Numbered from the stretch's first letter, positions 51,714-60,429 are shown. The stretch is DNA of 64,000 nucleotides from Allomuricauda sp. NBRC 101325 (GCF_030268205.1 NZ_BSQF01000002.1:558001-622000), one strand, 5' to 3'. Numbers and translations are program-made. The notes: generated from the sequence alone by a model not told the origin.

Positions 51714-51714
51714 G

Positions 51715-52038
51715 ATGAGCACTCAAAACAAGAATTTGGAAGCAGCCAAAAAACGGGTCAAAGAACTGCAAGGCTATTATAGGCACATTTTAATATTTGT
51801 ACTCGTCAATGGTTTTTTATTGCTTTTACAGAGCGGTGTACTTTTTAAGGTTATGCCAGATTGGTTTCCCACCGAGACTTACTACTTTGATTGGGTCAAT
51901 AGCAATATTCTTTTTTGGGGATTGATATTGGTAGTGCATACCTTGGTGGTTTTTCGTCATAAATTTCCATTTTTGAAGAAATGGGAGGAAAGGCAGATCC
52001 AAAAATATATGCAAGAAGATGAGGAGAAGTGGAGATGA
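51715..52038 (+). CDS. Small 2TM domain protein, divergent copy
   Basis: A 107-residue fourth copy, with only 1 base between the previous stop and its ATG. The N-terminal helix (NLEAAKKRVKELQGYYRHILIFVLVNGFLLLLQ) and the closing WEERQIQKYMQEDEEKWR keep the family pattern, but the second hydrophobic segment (WVNSNILFWGLILVVHTLVVF) is preceded by an insertion with FPTETYYFDW. The LytTR regulator gene follows 75 bases later. Confidence 0.85.
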   Translation: MSTQNKNLEAAKKRVKELQGYYRHILIFVLVNGFLLLLQSGVLFKVMPDWFPTETYYFDWVNSNILFWGLILVVHTLVVFRHKFPFLKKWEERQIQKYMQEDEEKWR

Positions 52039-52113
52039 AAAGGTCAAGTTTGGAGAAAAACAGAATGCCCATTTTTAAAATAAAATCAACCAAAAACATT
52101 TAATCGAAAACCT

Positions 52114-52869
52114 ATGAACGTACTCATCATCGAAGATGAAAAACCAGCCGCCAGAAGGTTGGGAAGATTGCTCTCCGATCAAGAAATTGAGGTGTCCAAA
52201 ATGTTGCATTCGGTAGAGGAATCCATTGAGTGGTTTCGGAACAATCCGCACCCTGATCTTATCTTTTTGGACATCCAATTATCGGATGGACTTTCGTTCG
52301 AAATTTTTGATGCAGTAGAGGTAAAAAGCGCCATCATTTTCACCACCGCTTATGATGAATATGCCCTCCAGGCATTCAAGCTAAATAGCATCGATTATTT
52401 GTTAAAACCAATCGATGAGGACGAGCTGGAAAGTGCCGTTAAAAAGTACCGAAATTTTAAGCCCGAAAACGGTAAAATCCCAATTGATTTTAACGACATA
52501 AAAAACCTTTTGGTAAACCCTTTGGAAAGGGAGTATAAAAAACGATTTACCGCCAAGGTGGGGCAACACATTAAAATTATAAATGCCGACGAGGTCGAGT
52601 GTTTTTATAGTGAGAACAAAGGCACGTATGCGGCAACTTCCGACGGAAGAAATTATTTATTGGAAACCACTTTGGAACAGTTGGAGGAAGAACTCTCGCC
52701 CCAAACATTTTTTAGGGTAAGTCGTAAGTTTTATGTGAACATCAATCACATAGCGGACATCATTTCATACACTAATTCAAGGCTTCAGATTAAATTGGGA
52801 CACTTTAAAGAACAGGATGTTATCGTTAGCAGGGAACGGGTAAAGGACTTTAAGTTGTGGTTGGAGTAG
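52114..52869 (+). CDS. LytTR family response regulator
   Basis: A 251-residue regulator: receiver domain residues 1-120 with acidic pocket EDE (7-9) and phospho-acceptor Asp53 in LIFLDIQLSDG, and Lys in LLKPIDEDEL; LytTR DNA-binding domain at about 150-250 (FTAKVGQHIKIINADEVECFYSENKGTY, FFRVSRKFYVNINHIADI). It should take phosphate from the kinase encoded at 48895. The unit from kinase to regulator is uninterrupted on the plus strand except for the tandem repeat. Targets likely include the 2TM genes. Confidence 0.93.
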   Translation: MNVLIIEDEKPAARRLGRLLSDQEIEVSKMLHSVEESIEWFRNNPHPDLIFLDIQLSDGLSFEIFDAVEVKSAIIFTTAYDEYALQAFKLNSIDYLLKPIDEDELESAVKKYRNFKPENGKIPIDFNDIKNLLVNPLEREYKKRFTAKVGQHIKIINADEVECFYSENKGTYAATSDGRNYLLETTLEQLEEELSPQTFFRVSRKFYVNINHIADIISYTNSRLQIKLGHFKEQDVIVSRERVKDFKLWLE

Positions 52870-52910
52870 TGTATTTTAATATTCTGATTACCAAATATTA
52901 ATATAAATTA

Positions 52911-52947
52911 AAAAAGCCACTATAAATAAAACTTATAGTGGCTTTTT
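52911..52947. terminator. Bidirectional terminator between the LytTR and LETM1-related genes
   Basis: AAAAAGCCACTATAA 52911-52925 pairs with TTATAGTGGCTTTTT 52933-52947; A and T tracts serve both strands. Confidence 0.9.
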
Positions 52948-52959
52948 TTGGTAGTTTTA

Positions 52960-54150
52960 TTACTTTTCGTCTATTCTGTTGTCATCAAAAGCCGAGGGTA
53001 GTAACTTTGGAATCAATTTAATGAAAATGGGTAAAAGAACAGCTCCTCCAGGTAACATAAAAATGGCCAAAGAAGGAATGCTTTTAAAAATATCCAGCAA
53101 TTGGTTCTGTACTTTTTTACGCTCTTCAATGCTCAAATCCTTGACGGTAGACTTGGATAAAAGGGCGACCAACTCCCTGCTTTCTGCCAACTCTTTTTTA
53201 AGTCTTTTGCTATTTCTAAGGATAAGTTTGCTTACATTTTTTGACATGCCATCGTAGAATTGGGCAGCCAAATTTTTGTTGTCTAGATAGGCAATTTTAT
53301 CCTTGTTTTCTTCAAAGAAATCCTTTACAAAATTCAACTCGAATTCGACCTCTTTTTTGGTCTTTCCAAGACTGTTTCCAAGGGTGAAAATATAGTCCAT
53401 TTCGGAGTAATCGAACACCTTGTCTTCCCATAAAGTGAGACAGGCCATATCCAAAAAATATTGTCGTTCAAAAGCAGTGAAATTTTCGTTCAAAAGTTCT
53501 GAATAATTCCCGTCCAAATTCTCTAAATCTAGATCCACATAAGTTAACGAAGAAGCCAAAAGTTGGATGAGTTTTGCATCCGTTTCGTGGGTCTCTTTTG
53601 CATTGAGTGCATGGTACACAATGTTGATGGTAACATACTCCAAAAGTTGTGCATGCGACATCATATTTTTGTTGTCCCGCAGGTACATCATAAAGATGAG
53701 AACATCCACATAAAGAAGGGAATTCGTCAAGCTATTTCCGAAAGCTCTACTAAAAGTATTGTCGCTTAAATAGATCCTGGAATCAATCAATTTTTCAAGT
53801 TGCGATTCCGTTTTGCTGCCACTCAAAATTTTGCTCAAGAACGAAATTCTTCCAACTTCCAAAGATTGGTAGTAGGCAAAAACAGTCTTCAAAAATTTAT
53901 CGAATTCAGTTTTTCCTGTCTCAAAAGTATAGGTAAAATAGAGTGCGGTCAGCAGGTTGATTTTGGCAATTTCATCTTCGCTCAGGGTAATGTCAACTTC
54001 CAAAAATGATGGAATGCTGAGATGCACTCCATAGATAAAACCACTCTTTTTAAGTTGTTGGTACAGGCTATTAAAGTCTTCAATTTTTGAAGACTCTTGC
54101 ATGGCAAGATGACCAAATTTATTGATCCAACCGGAAGCGGAAGGGTTCAT
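52960..54150 (-). CDS. LETM1-related protein (biofilm-associated family in flavobacteria)
   Basis: A 396-residue, mostly helical protein. The final 60 residues carry the LETM1-like segment (RKKVQNQLLDIFKSIPSLAIFMLPGGAVLLPIFIKLIPKLLPSAFDD), a membrane-associated motif known from mitochondrial LETM1 cation exchangers. The first 330 residues have no export signal and resemble TerB-like helical bundles only vaguely (YFLDMACLTLWEDKVFDYSEMDYIFTLGNSLG). Homologues in Flavobacteriaceae are annotated as LETM1-related biofilm-associated proteins. Monocistronic, sharing a terminator with the LytTR gene. Confidence 0.85.
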   Translation of the reverse strand: MNPSASGWINKFGHLAMQESSKIEDFNSLYQQLKKSGFIYGVHLSIPSFLEVDITLSEDEIAKINLLTALYFTYTFETGKTEFDKFLKTVFAYYQSLEVGRISFLSKILSGSKTESQLEKLIDSRIYLSDNTFSRAFGNSLTNSLLYVDVLIFMMYLRDNKNMMSHAQLLEYVTINIVYHALNAKETHETDAKLIQLLASSLTYVDLDLENLDGNYSELLNENFTAFERQYFLDMACLTLWEDKVFDYSEMDYIFTLGNSLGKTKKEVEFELNFVKDFFEENKDKIAYLDNKNLAAQFYDGMSKNVSKLILRNSKRLKKELAESRELVALLSKSTVKDLSIEERKKVQNQLLDIFKSIPSLAIFMLPGGAVLLPIFIKLIPKLLPSAFDDNRIDEK

Positions 54151-54317
54151 TTATCACATTTAGAACATCAAAGTAAAACAAATTACATGACTTAATCAGA
54201 ATTAAATTGTTGTCACTTCTTCATCGAATTGTTAAGATAATTTTAACATTTAAAAACCAAACCCTCTCTTAAAAGGTTCCGTAGGTAGGGGTGAAGCAAA
54301 CTTTAAAAACAAGTAAA

Positions 54318-55010
54318 ATGAAAAAAACAAGAAACTATTTATTAGCTGTAAGCAGTATGGTGATCGGAGCTTTGGTTTTTGTATCTGCCGACCATATAGA
54401 TGCGCCTTCTTCTGCTGGAACCACAGCCGATATAGCCGATTTCTATGCGTTTGAACCCAGTGAAGGTTCCGACAATACGGTCTTTGTGGTCGATCTGCAA
54501 TCCAGTGTGTTGCCCGATTTAGCTTATGGAACGTTTGATGAGGATGTGTTAACGGAAATCAATATTGATCTGGATGGAGATTTGGTAGAAGATCAGGTTA
54601 TACAGGCAATTGCCAAAGATGGCAGAATGTACTTTTTTGGCCCGGTCGCACCAACTCAAACAGGGTTGAGCAGTCAAGTTTACACAGATGCCGTCTTGGG
54701 TGATGTGGAAATTTCAGGTAGTTCTGCAATTGTAGAGACCACAACAAGCGGTATATCGTTGTTTGCAGGACCACGACAGGATCCATTCTTCTTCGATTTT
54801 TTCCAGTTCAATGCGGTGATCTCGCCAGAGTTGGATTCAGCTCCAGGTGGATTTTTGCCACCTGAAGAGGCCGCGGACACCTTCGATGGCGCCAACACCA
54901 TGTCCATTGTAATTGAAATCCCGAACAGTTTGTTGGGAACACCTACGGCAACAAATGCCTTGGGACTTTCGGTGTACAAAACTTGGGTGACCACAAATAA
55001 AAAACAATAA
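54318..55010 (+). CDS. DUF4331 family exported protein
   Basis: A 230-residue protein. The ATG at 54318 gives the signal MKKTRNYLLAVSSMVIGALVFVSA; a GTG at 54291 is discarded. The mature protein starts with DHIDAPSSAGTTADIADFYAFEP, the signature of DUF4331, and continues with FFFDFFQFNAVI, DTFDGANTMSIVIEIPNSLLG and a C-terminal TWVTTN. It is probably an extracytoplasmic beta-sandwich. It is followed by a second, lipidated DUF4331 gene and a TPR lipoprotein gene, giving a three-gene envelope unit of unknown purpose. Confidence 0.88.
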   Translation: MKKTRNYLLAVSSMVIGALVFVSADHIDAPSSAGTTADIADFYAFEPSEGSDNTVFVVDLQSSVLPDLAYGTFDEDVLTEINIDLDGDLVEDQVIQAIAKDGRMYFFGPVAPTQTGLSSQVYTDAVLGDVEISGSSAIVETTTSGISLFAGPRQDPFFFDFFQFNAVISPELDSAPGGFLPPEEAADTFDGANTMSIVIEIPNSLLGTPTATNALGLSVYKTWVTTNKKQ

Positions 55011-55030
55011 GCAATTAAAATAACAATACG

Positions 55031-55741
55031 ATGAAACTAAGACAATCAATATACTTTACAGCTTCGATTCTAGCTTTTGCAATGGCAATAAGCTGTAACA
55101 ATGACGATGATGGTGGTTATTCTTATATGGACGATATGATGAATGACGATATGGCCGTGGATTTTTCAGGAACTTTTATACAAGTAGATCATTTGGGTCG
55201 CCCAGGCATCAATACCACTTTAAGTGTGGATATGGATGGTGCGGCAAGTATAAAAGATGCCCATAACACCACAATTCCTTCTGAAATGGTGGCCACTTTT
55301 CAAGCTGGATTTCAGGCACGGTTGGAGCAATACCATGATGTTTATGCCCTGAAATTGGGTTTGGACCCGGCCGATGTGAATTATGAAAACAATATTTTAG
55401 GATTGGATGCCGCAACATTGACCACAGTTTTGGCAGCAGACGTGTTGGAGGTTGCCCCAGATGTACCTACTACATATTTTAATCCAGGAACCGACTTCGA
55501 CAATGATGGACGCATTTTAGTGCCAGATGGAGATGAGGTGGCCCTTACTGGCAGACATCCCAATGATGACATTATTGATGTTTCCCTGATTTTATTTTTT
55601 GGTGGAATGGAAGGTACCCGCTTTAGCGGTCAAGATTTGGATGATGATGGAATGGCCGATTTACCTAGGCTGACATCCGATGGTGTTGCGGTAACAGCAG
55701 ATATTTCTGCAATGTTCCCCTATTTGGGAGCTCCCGAGTAA
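55031..55741 (+). CDS. DUF4331-like lipoprotein
   Basis: A 236-residue lipoprotein: signal MKLRQSIYFTASILAFAMAISCNNDD with lipobox Cys near 22 and an Asp-rich stretch after it. The body shows DUF4331 C-terminal-type sequence (FSGTFIQVDHLGRPGINTTL, PDVPTTYFNPGTDFDNDGRILVPDGDEVALTGRHPNDDIIDVSL), which is the half missing from the preceding gene. The two genes may thus be a split pair whose products act together. Starts 20 bases after the previous stop. Confidence 0.83.
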   Translation: MKLRQSIYFTASILAFAMAISCNNDDDGGYSYMDDMMNDDMAVDFSGTFIQVDHLGRPGINTTLSVDMDGAASIKDAHNTTIPSEMVATFQAGFQARLEQYHDVYALKLGLDPADVNYENNILGLDAATLTTVLAADVLEVAPDVPTTYFNPGTDFDNDGRILVPDGDEVALTGRHPNDDIIDVSLILFFGGMEGTRFSGQDLDDDGMADLPRLTSDGVAVTADISAMFPYLGAPE

Positions 55742-55757
55742 TTGCTATGAAAGGGAA

Positions 55758-55790
55758 GAGGGGGAGGAAACCTTCCTTCCCCTTTTTTTA
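55758..55790 (+). terminator. Terminator after the DUF4331 pair
   Basis: A purine-rich arm 55758-55769 pairs with TTCCTTCCCCTT 55773-55784 (with a GU pair), then T residues. Some transcription may continue into the TPR gene 18 bases later. Confidence 0.6.
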
Positions 55791-55807
55791 TCTAAAACAA
55801 CAATAAC

Positions 55808-57097
55808 ATGAAAACAACTTTGTCATATCTAATTCCTATTTGTCTCACCTTGATTTTAGGTGCGTGTAAAACTGAGGAATCAACATTTGAAACAAACAAA
55901 CAGGATTATGAATCGTATTTGGATTCGGGCCCGGTTAAAACGACTTCAAAGTATTTTGAGCTTTGGAACAATAAGATTAAACCCGACAGTCTACAATTGC
56001 TCAGTTTGGGTAATGTTGCCAGTGAATACAGCAGGTTTTTTAAATCCACTGGGGATATTCAATATTTAAAAAAGGCGGAGGCGTGCCTTAAAAGAGCCGT
56101 TGAAATAGCTGCGGTGGGCAAATCTGCTTACTTACGTGCATTGGCAAGAAACTATATTTCCCAACATCGATTTAAAGAAGCGTTGGTCCTAGCGCAGGAA
56201 GCTAAGGAATTGGGGAGTGGGCTCAATGAAACCCAAAGTTTACTTTTTGACCTGCATATGGAGTTGGGCAATTATACACTTGCCAACCAATATTTGGATA
56301 GCATCAAGAACATTTCAGATTTTGGATATCTGATTCGAGTTGCCAAATGGAACGATCACAGGGGAGACTTGGATACGGCCATCCATTTTATGGAAAAGGC
56401 CAAACAAAAGGCTGAATCATCAAACAACCGAAACCTTAAACTGTGGTCATATACCAACTTGGCCGATTTTTATGGTCATGCAGGACGCATTTCAGATGCT
56501 TATCAAATGTATCTTCGATCCTTAAAAATTGACCCTCAAAATGCCTATGCAAAAAAAGGTATTACGTGGATTGTATACTCCCATGAAAGAAATGGAGAGG
56601 AAGCGCTACGAATATTGGACGCGGTAATGCAAAGGAATCAAGCACCTGAAAATTACCTACTCAAAGCGGAAATAGCATCTTATTTGGATGATAACATCCT
56701 TCAACTTAAAGCATTGGACAGCTATTTTAAGGTAATGAACAACACCAAGGACTATGGAGCCATGTACAATGCCTATAATGTGGATTTTTATTTAAGTGCC
56801 GATGTGAAAAATAGGGCCTACCAATTAGCGATTGAAGAGGTGCGAAACAGGCCAACACCTGAATCGTTCGGTTTATTGGCGTATAGTTTATTGCATTTAG
56901 GGCAACAGAAAAAAGCCATGGAACTAATAGATAAACACGTGATCAATGCCACTTTTGAACCTGCCTTGCTACAAATGTCCGCAGAAATCTATAAGGCAAA
57001 CGGTAAAATGGAAAAGGTGGGGAAATTGAAAAAGGAATTAATACAGGCATCATATGAGCTCGGTCCCGTTAAGGAAGCTGTGATAGCGGCGCTTTAA
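55808..57097 (+). CDS. TPR-repeat lipoprotein
   Basis: A 429-residue lipoprotein (signal MKTTLSYLIPICLTLILGACKTEE, Cys near 20) made of TPR-like helix pairs, for example YLKKAEACLKRAVEIAAVGKSAYLRALARNYISQHRFKEALVLAQEAKELGSG, WSYTNLADFYGHAGRISDAYQMYLRSLKIDPQNAYAKKGI and the last AMELIDKHVINATFEPALLQMSAEIYKANGK. It should serve as a periplasmic or surface scaffold. It follows the DUF4331 genes on the same strand with a weak terminator between; similar trios suggest it works with them. Confidence 0.85.
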   Translation: MKTTLSYLIPICLTLILGACKTEESTFETNKQDYESYLDSGPVKTTSKYFELWNNKIKPDSLQLLSLGNVASEYSRFFKSTGDIQYLKKAEACLKRAVEIAAVGKSAYLRALARNYISQHRFKEALVLAQEAKELGSGLNETQSLLFDLHMELGNYTLANQYLDSIKNISDFGYLIRVAKWNDHRGDLDTAIHFMEKAKQKAESSNNRNLKLWSYTNLADFYGHAGRISDAYQMYLRSLKIDPQNAYAKKGITWIVYSHERNGEEALRILDAVMQRNQAPENYLLKAEIASYLDDNILQLKALDSYFKVMNNTKDYGAMYNAYNVDFYLSADVKNRAYQLAIEEVRNRPTPESFGLLAYSLLHLGQQKKAMELIDKHVINATFEPALLQMSAEIYKANGKMEKVGKLKKELIQASYELGPVKEAVIAAL

Positions 57098-57152
57098 ACA
57101 AAGTAAACAAGTGTTGAGGTTTGTGTGACCTCGGGTTGGTTGTTGTTTAGGT

Positions 57153-57180
57153 ACGCCATGGTGGTGAGCCATGGCGTTTT
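57153..57180 (+). terminator. Terminator after the TPR lipoprotein gene
   Basis: ACGCCATGG 57153-57161 pairs with CCATGGCGT 57169-57177, followed by TTTT. It sits between convergent genes. Confidence 0.8.
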
Positions 57181-57192
57181 TATGTTTTTGCT

Positions 57193-57720
57193 TTAAGGAT
57201 TTTCTATTTCTGGTTGTTCCTCCTTTAAGATTTCGATGCCTTTTTGAATCACCAAGTTCGTAGGAATGGTAATGCGTCTTCCATCATCGGTGCGCATAAA
57301 CAGATAAAATCCACTGATGTCCTCCACTTTTCCGGTCCAATCAAAATCTTTGTCCATCACACGGATTCTGTCGCCCAAACGTAAGGGATGACTAAAAAAT
57401 AGAATCACACTTGCCGTTAAATTGGACAAAAGGGACCATTGTGCTACAAAACCGACCCCTAAAATAGCGAGCACTGAAGATAGGAACAGTGAGAATTCCT
57501 TTAGGTTCACTCCCCAAATCAAGCTAATTCCCACAAAAGCCAAAATGTAATACAGCAAGTTGCTCAGGTAGAAAATTATCTTTCGGCTGTTCATGTCAAT
57601 AGCACTGGTCTTGCCGAATTTCCGAATGGCTCTTTTGCTTAAAGAGCTAAAGGTGAAAATCACGACGAGCATAATTACGGTAAGTAATAGCTCAGTTTTA
57701 AAAGACATTGGGTCTATCAT
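57193..57720 (-). CDS. Small MscS-family mechanosensitive channel protein
   Basis: A 175-residue membrane protein with three hydrophobic helices (about 8-28, 48-68, 73-95). The third is the Gly/Ala-rich pore helix (LSSVLAILGVGFVAQWSLLSNLTASVILFFSHP), followed by the MscS beta domain (LRLGDRIRVMDKDFDWTGKVEDISGFYLFMRTDDGRRITIPTNLV). It is shorter than MscS (286) because the C-terminal alpha/beta cage is nearly absent. It should still form a channel protecting against osmotic downshock, or a regulator of one. Its start region overlaps the presumed corA promoter on the other strand. Confidence 0.87.
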   Translation of the reverse strand: MIDPMSFKTELLLTVIMLVVIFTFSSLSKRAIRKFGKTSAIDMNSRKIIFYLSNLLYYILAFVGISLIWGVNLKEFSLFLSSVLAILGVGFVAQWSLLSNLTASVILFFSHPLRLGDRIRVMDKDFDWTGKVEDISGFYLFMRTDDGRRITIPTNLVIQKGIEILKEEQPEIENP

Positions 57721-57741
57721 CGAATTGTTCTTGTAAATTTG
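57708..57741 (+). promoter_or_regulatory. Promoter for the CorA-like gene
   Basis: TTG at 57708-57710 and TAAATTTG at 57734-57741 match the Bacteroidota consensus with a 23-base spacer, placing transcription start near 57748 and agreeing with the ATG at 57792. It overlaps the first codons of the divergent MscS-like gene. Confidence 0.5.
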
Positions 57742-57791
57742 ATTTATCTTATAGTTCGAAACTACGAATAAAGCACTTCATATATTTAACA

Positions 57792-58772
57792 ATGAATACA
57801 GATTTTGAAGAAAATTCATGGGCAATAAACTATTCGCCTGACAACTATTATAATAGAAAGTTTTCGCTCCAAGACGACCTTATACTTTCCAAAGGGGACA
57901 AATCGGTGACATGGGTAAACACCTATGGATTGGATTATATGGAGGAGTTCCGCCAGATGGTTAATGGCAACGAGTTGGACGATTTTTTACTTCGATTGTT
58001 GCTCAACCAAAAATTGGGGAACAAGGTGATTCATTTGGAAGAGCAGTTGTTTGTGGCAGCCCGAATCTTAAAGACCGAGCATGACAGCATGGAATCCGAA
58101 CAAATGTATTTTGTGGTGGCCAAGGATTTTATTTGGTGCATTCAGGAAAAGCGAGGCGACCATTTTGATTGGATCCGTGAGCGCATTTTTGAAAACAAAG
58201 GAATCATCCGGAAAAAGCGGGCGGATTACTTGCTCTTTTTTATTCTGGAAACCTTGATCAATAATTACAAGGACAAATATGAGGATAGCATTGAAATGGA
58301 AAATGCCTTGGAAGCCATTGTAAAGAAAGAACCCACTCCTGAGTTTATGTTCGAGGTGGAGCAGAAAAAAGCAATCCTACAGGATTTTAAGAAGGCTTCA
58401 CAAGGGTTAAGGGACATTGTTGTAAAATTGGAAAGAGTACAGGTCAAGGGATTTCACAACGCATATTTTAGCGAATTGCGGGAGCAAATCAATGGGCTGA
58501 TTACGGACATCGATTCCGATATTATGGAATTGGAAAGTCAAATCAATCTGTTTTTTAGTGTTCAGGGCCATCGCTTGAACGAGGTGATGAAAACCTTGAC
58601 CATTTTTTCCGTTGTGTTTATTCCACTTACTTTTTTGGCCGGAATTTATGGCATGAACTTCGAAAACATGCCTGAGCTCAAAACACAGTATGGTTATTTT
58701 GTGCTTCTCGGTGCCATGTTCGTGGTAACCATAGTTTCCATAATCATTTTTAAACGAAAGAAGTGGTTTTAG
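57792..58772 (+). CDS. corA: CorA-family divalent cation transporter
   Basis: A 326-residue protein with the CorA layout: a long helical cytoplasmic funnel (for example QQDDLILSKGDKS..., LQDFKKASQGLRDIVVKLERVQVKG and LMELESQINLFFSVQGHRLNEVMKTL segments), then two C-terminal membrane helices with the signature YGMNFENMPEL between them and the basic end FKRKKWF. The GMN motif is the selectivity loop for Mg2+ or Co2+/Ni2+. The ATG at 57792 is preferred over an upstream codon at 57708, which would place the promoter inside the gene. Could instead be a ZntB-type Zn transporter. Confidence 0.9.
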   Translation: MNTDFEENSWAINYSPDNYYNRKFSLQDDLILSKGDKSVTWVNTYGLDYMEEFRQMVNGNELDDFLLRLLLNQKLGNKVIHLEEQLFVAARILKTEHDSMESEQMYFVVAKDFIWCIQEKRGDHFDWIRERIFENKGIIRKKRADYLLFFILETLINNYKDKYEDSIEMENALEAIVKKEPTPEFMFEVEQKKAILQDFKKASQGLRDIVVKLERVQVKGFHNAYFSELREQINGLITDIDSDIMELESQINLFFSVQGHRLNEVMKTLTIFSVVFIPLTFLAGIYGMNFENMPELKTQYGYFVLLGAMFVVTIVSIIIFKRKKWF

Positions 58773-58830
58773 GCTGCTTAGTTTGAATTATTGGCCCAAA
58801 ATATTGACGGGTTAGGCCATTGCGAACCCA

Positions 58831-58880
58831 TTTCCAATGATAAACATCATAATATTGGAAATAGCGGGAGTTTAGATTTG
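58831..58880. promoter_or_regulatory. ompW promoter with overlapping inverted repeat
   Basis: TTTCCAAT 58831-58838 and ATTGGAAA 58854-58861 form a perfect 8-bp inverted repeat with a 15-base spacer. A TTG inside its right arm (58855-58857) and TAGATTTG at 58873-58880 fit the Bacteroidota promoter elements, though with a short 15-base spacer. A regulator bound to the repeat would cover the -33 element. Confidence 0.45.
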
Positions 58881-58908
58881 TCTCATCATTTTAAAAATAT
58901 CATAAAGG

Positions 58909-59556
58909 ATGAGAAAACAAATACTAGTAGCGGTAATGGCTTTAATGGGATTGTCCAATTTTGCAATAGCGCAAGATGCACCCGCGGACAACGGAAACAA
59001 ATGGCAATTTAGATTGCGTGGAATTGTGGTTACACCCGACGAAAGTGCCGATATCGAAGCCATTGGTGGCGATGTGGATATTTCAACTGCGGTGGTTCCA
59101 GAGTTTGACATTACCTACTTTTTTGATGATAATTGGTCCATGGAACTGATTTTAGCAACCACCAAGCACGATGTGAAAGCTGTGGGGACTGCCGCTGGCG
59201 ATATTGATTTGGGACACGTTTGGTTATTGCCCCCAACATTAACTGGACAATATCATTTTACAGGAGGAAATTTTGTTCCTTACGTGGGAGCAGGGGTGAA
59301 CCTGACCTTGTTTTATGGGGTTGATGAGGGTCCTGTTGCCGATGATGTGGATTACGATACTGCAGTGGGTTTTGCCCTTCAAGGTGGGTTTGATTATATG
59401 TTGAACGATAAATGGTTCATCAACTTTGATGTGAAAAAGTTGTTTTTGAACACTACGGCTACCGTAGATGCAACATCAGCTTTAGGAGCAACCGTTGATG
59501 CAGATGTCGACATTAATCCTTGGGTTTTTGGATTTGGGGTAGGATTAAAATTGTAA
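58909..59556 (+). CDS. ompW: OmpW family outer-membrane protein
   Basis: A 215-residue eight-stranded barrel. Signal peptide MRKQILVAVMALMGLSNFAIAQ; mature start WQFRLRGIVVTPDESADIEAIGGDVDIS, as in OmpW, then VPEFDITYFFDDNWSMELILATTKHDVK, HVWLLPPTLTGQYHF, VPYVGAGVNLTLFYG and the C-terminal FGFGVGLKL. OmpW proteins carry small hydrophobic molecules across the outer membrane. It is a single gene with its own promoter, convergent with the anti-sigma gene. Confidence 0.93.
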   Translation: MRKQILVAVMALMGLSNFAIAQDAPADNGNKWQFRLRGIVVTPDESADIEAIGGDVDISTAVVPEFDITYFFDDNWSMELILATTKHDVKAVGTAAGDIDLGHVWLLPPTLTGQYHFTGGNFVPYVGAGVNLTLFYGVDEGPVADDVDYDTAVGFALQGGFDYMLNDKWFINFDVKKLFLNTTATVDATSALGATVDADVDINPWVFGFGVGLKL

Positions 59557-59587
59557 TGTTAAGATTGTTCATGGTTATTTAAGTTTG

Positions 59588-59622
59588 AAAAAGCGGTCAG
59601 GATATTCTTGGCTGCTTTTTTC
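59588..59622. terminator. Terminator between ompW and the anti-sigma gene
   Basis: AAAAAGC 59588-59594 and GCTTTTT 59614-59620 close a stem with several GU pairs inside. Orientation allows both strands. Confidence 0.7.
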
Positions 59623-59626
59623 GTTT

Positions 59627-60427
59627 TTAGGATCCAACGGCACCTAAGGTATACAATTGTTCCAAAGTTGGACTCTCACTACCACCTTCGGGCTCCAAAG
59701 TAATACCAAAGGCTTCCGATTCGTTGACATTATCCAAAGTAAATAATTTGGTGTCTATCGATGTAAAATCCGATAACAATCCAATGCTGGTCGGTGTCAG
59801 CGGATCTAATTTCAACGACCAAACTTGATAGGTAAACCCATCAGGGGGTTCGGGCAATCCTTGAGCGTCAATGATAACTTTGTTCTCATCCTTGTTCCAA
59901 TAGGCCTTTGCATACGAGGTAGGGGATACGGCCTGTCCGCCCAGGGCTATCACGGTTACATTTTTATCCCGAATTTGTTGCAATAGATTTTCTTTAAAGG
60001 TAATTTCCTCTTGAGTATTGGTTAAGATTTCTTGAAGTCCCTGATTTTCCTGATTGCTCAATTCAATTTCCGATTTTAACTTGGAGTTTTCCGTATACAT
60101 CCAGAACAATCCGACCGCCAATAAAATCGATGCCGCCCATCCCAAATAGGAACTCCATGGTGTTGGGCCTTTTTTTGGAGCAGCTTCGGGAGTAAATGGG
60201 ATAACATCTTCAATTTCTGCCTTTATTTTAGAAAAACCGTTTTCAGGAAGTTTCGGCGATGCTGTTTTTGTGAGTTCCATAACAGCCTTTTCAATCGCCT
60301 CTATCTCGTCCTGTATTTCAGGATATTGTAGGGCAAAGTGTTGAACTTCCAGGTTTTCTTCAGGGGAAAGCACCCCCGCAACGTAGAGTTCCAATATTCC
60401 AGACGCTATGTATTCTTTCACATCCAT
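59627..60427 (-). CDS. Anti-sigma factor, RskA type
   Basis: A 266-residue single-pass membrane protein. Residues 1-75 form the sigma-binding helical domain (MDVKEYIASGILELYVAGVLSPEENLEVQHFA), a membrane helix follows at about 93-108 (YLGWAASILLAVGLFWMY), then a coiled coil and the RskA-type exported domain (VIALGGQAVSPTSYAKAYWNKDENKVIIDAQGLPEPPDGFTYQVWSL). It should hold the sigma factor encoded 2 bases upstream. The canonical zinc-binding HxxxCxxC is absent. Confidence 0.92.
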   Translation of the reverse strand: MDVKEYIASGILELYVAGVLSPEENLEVQHFALQYPEIQDEIEAIEKAVMELTKTASPKLPENGFSKIKAEIEDVIPFTPEAAPKKGPTPWSSYLGWAASILLAVGLFWMYTENSKLKSEIELSNQENQGLQEILTNTQEEITFKENLLQQIRDKNVTVIALGGQAVSPTSYAKAYWNKDENKVIIDAQGLPEPPDGFTYQVWSLKLDPLTPTSIGLLSDFTSIDTKLFTLDNVNESEAFGITLEPEGGSESPTLEQLYTLGAVGS

Positions 60428-60429
60428 GT

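Noticed and set aside
57708-57791. Upstream start for the CorA-like protein
   Set aside because: The stretch contains a good promoter and encodes a Cys/Ser-rich sequence unlike CorA.
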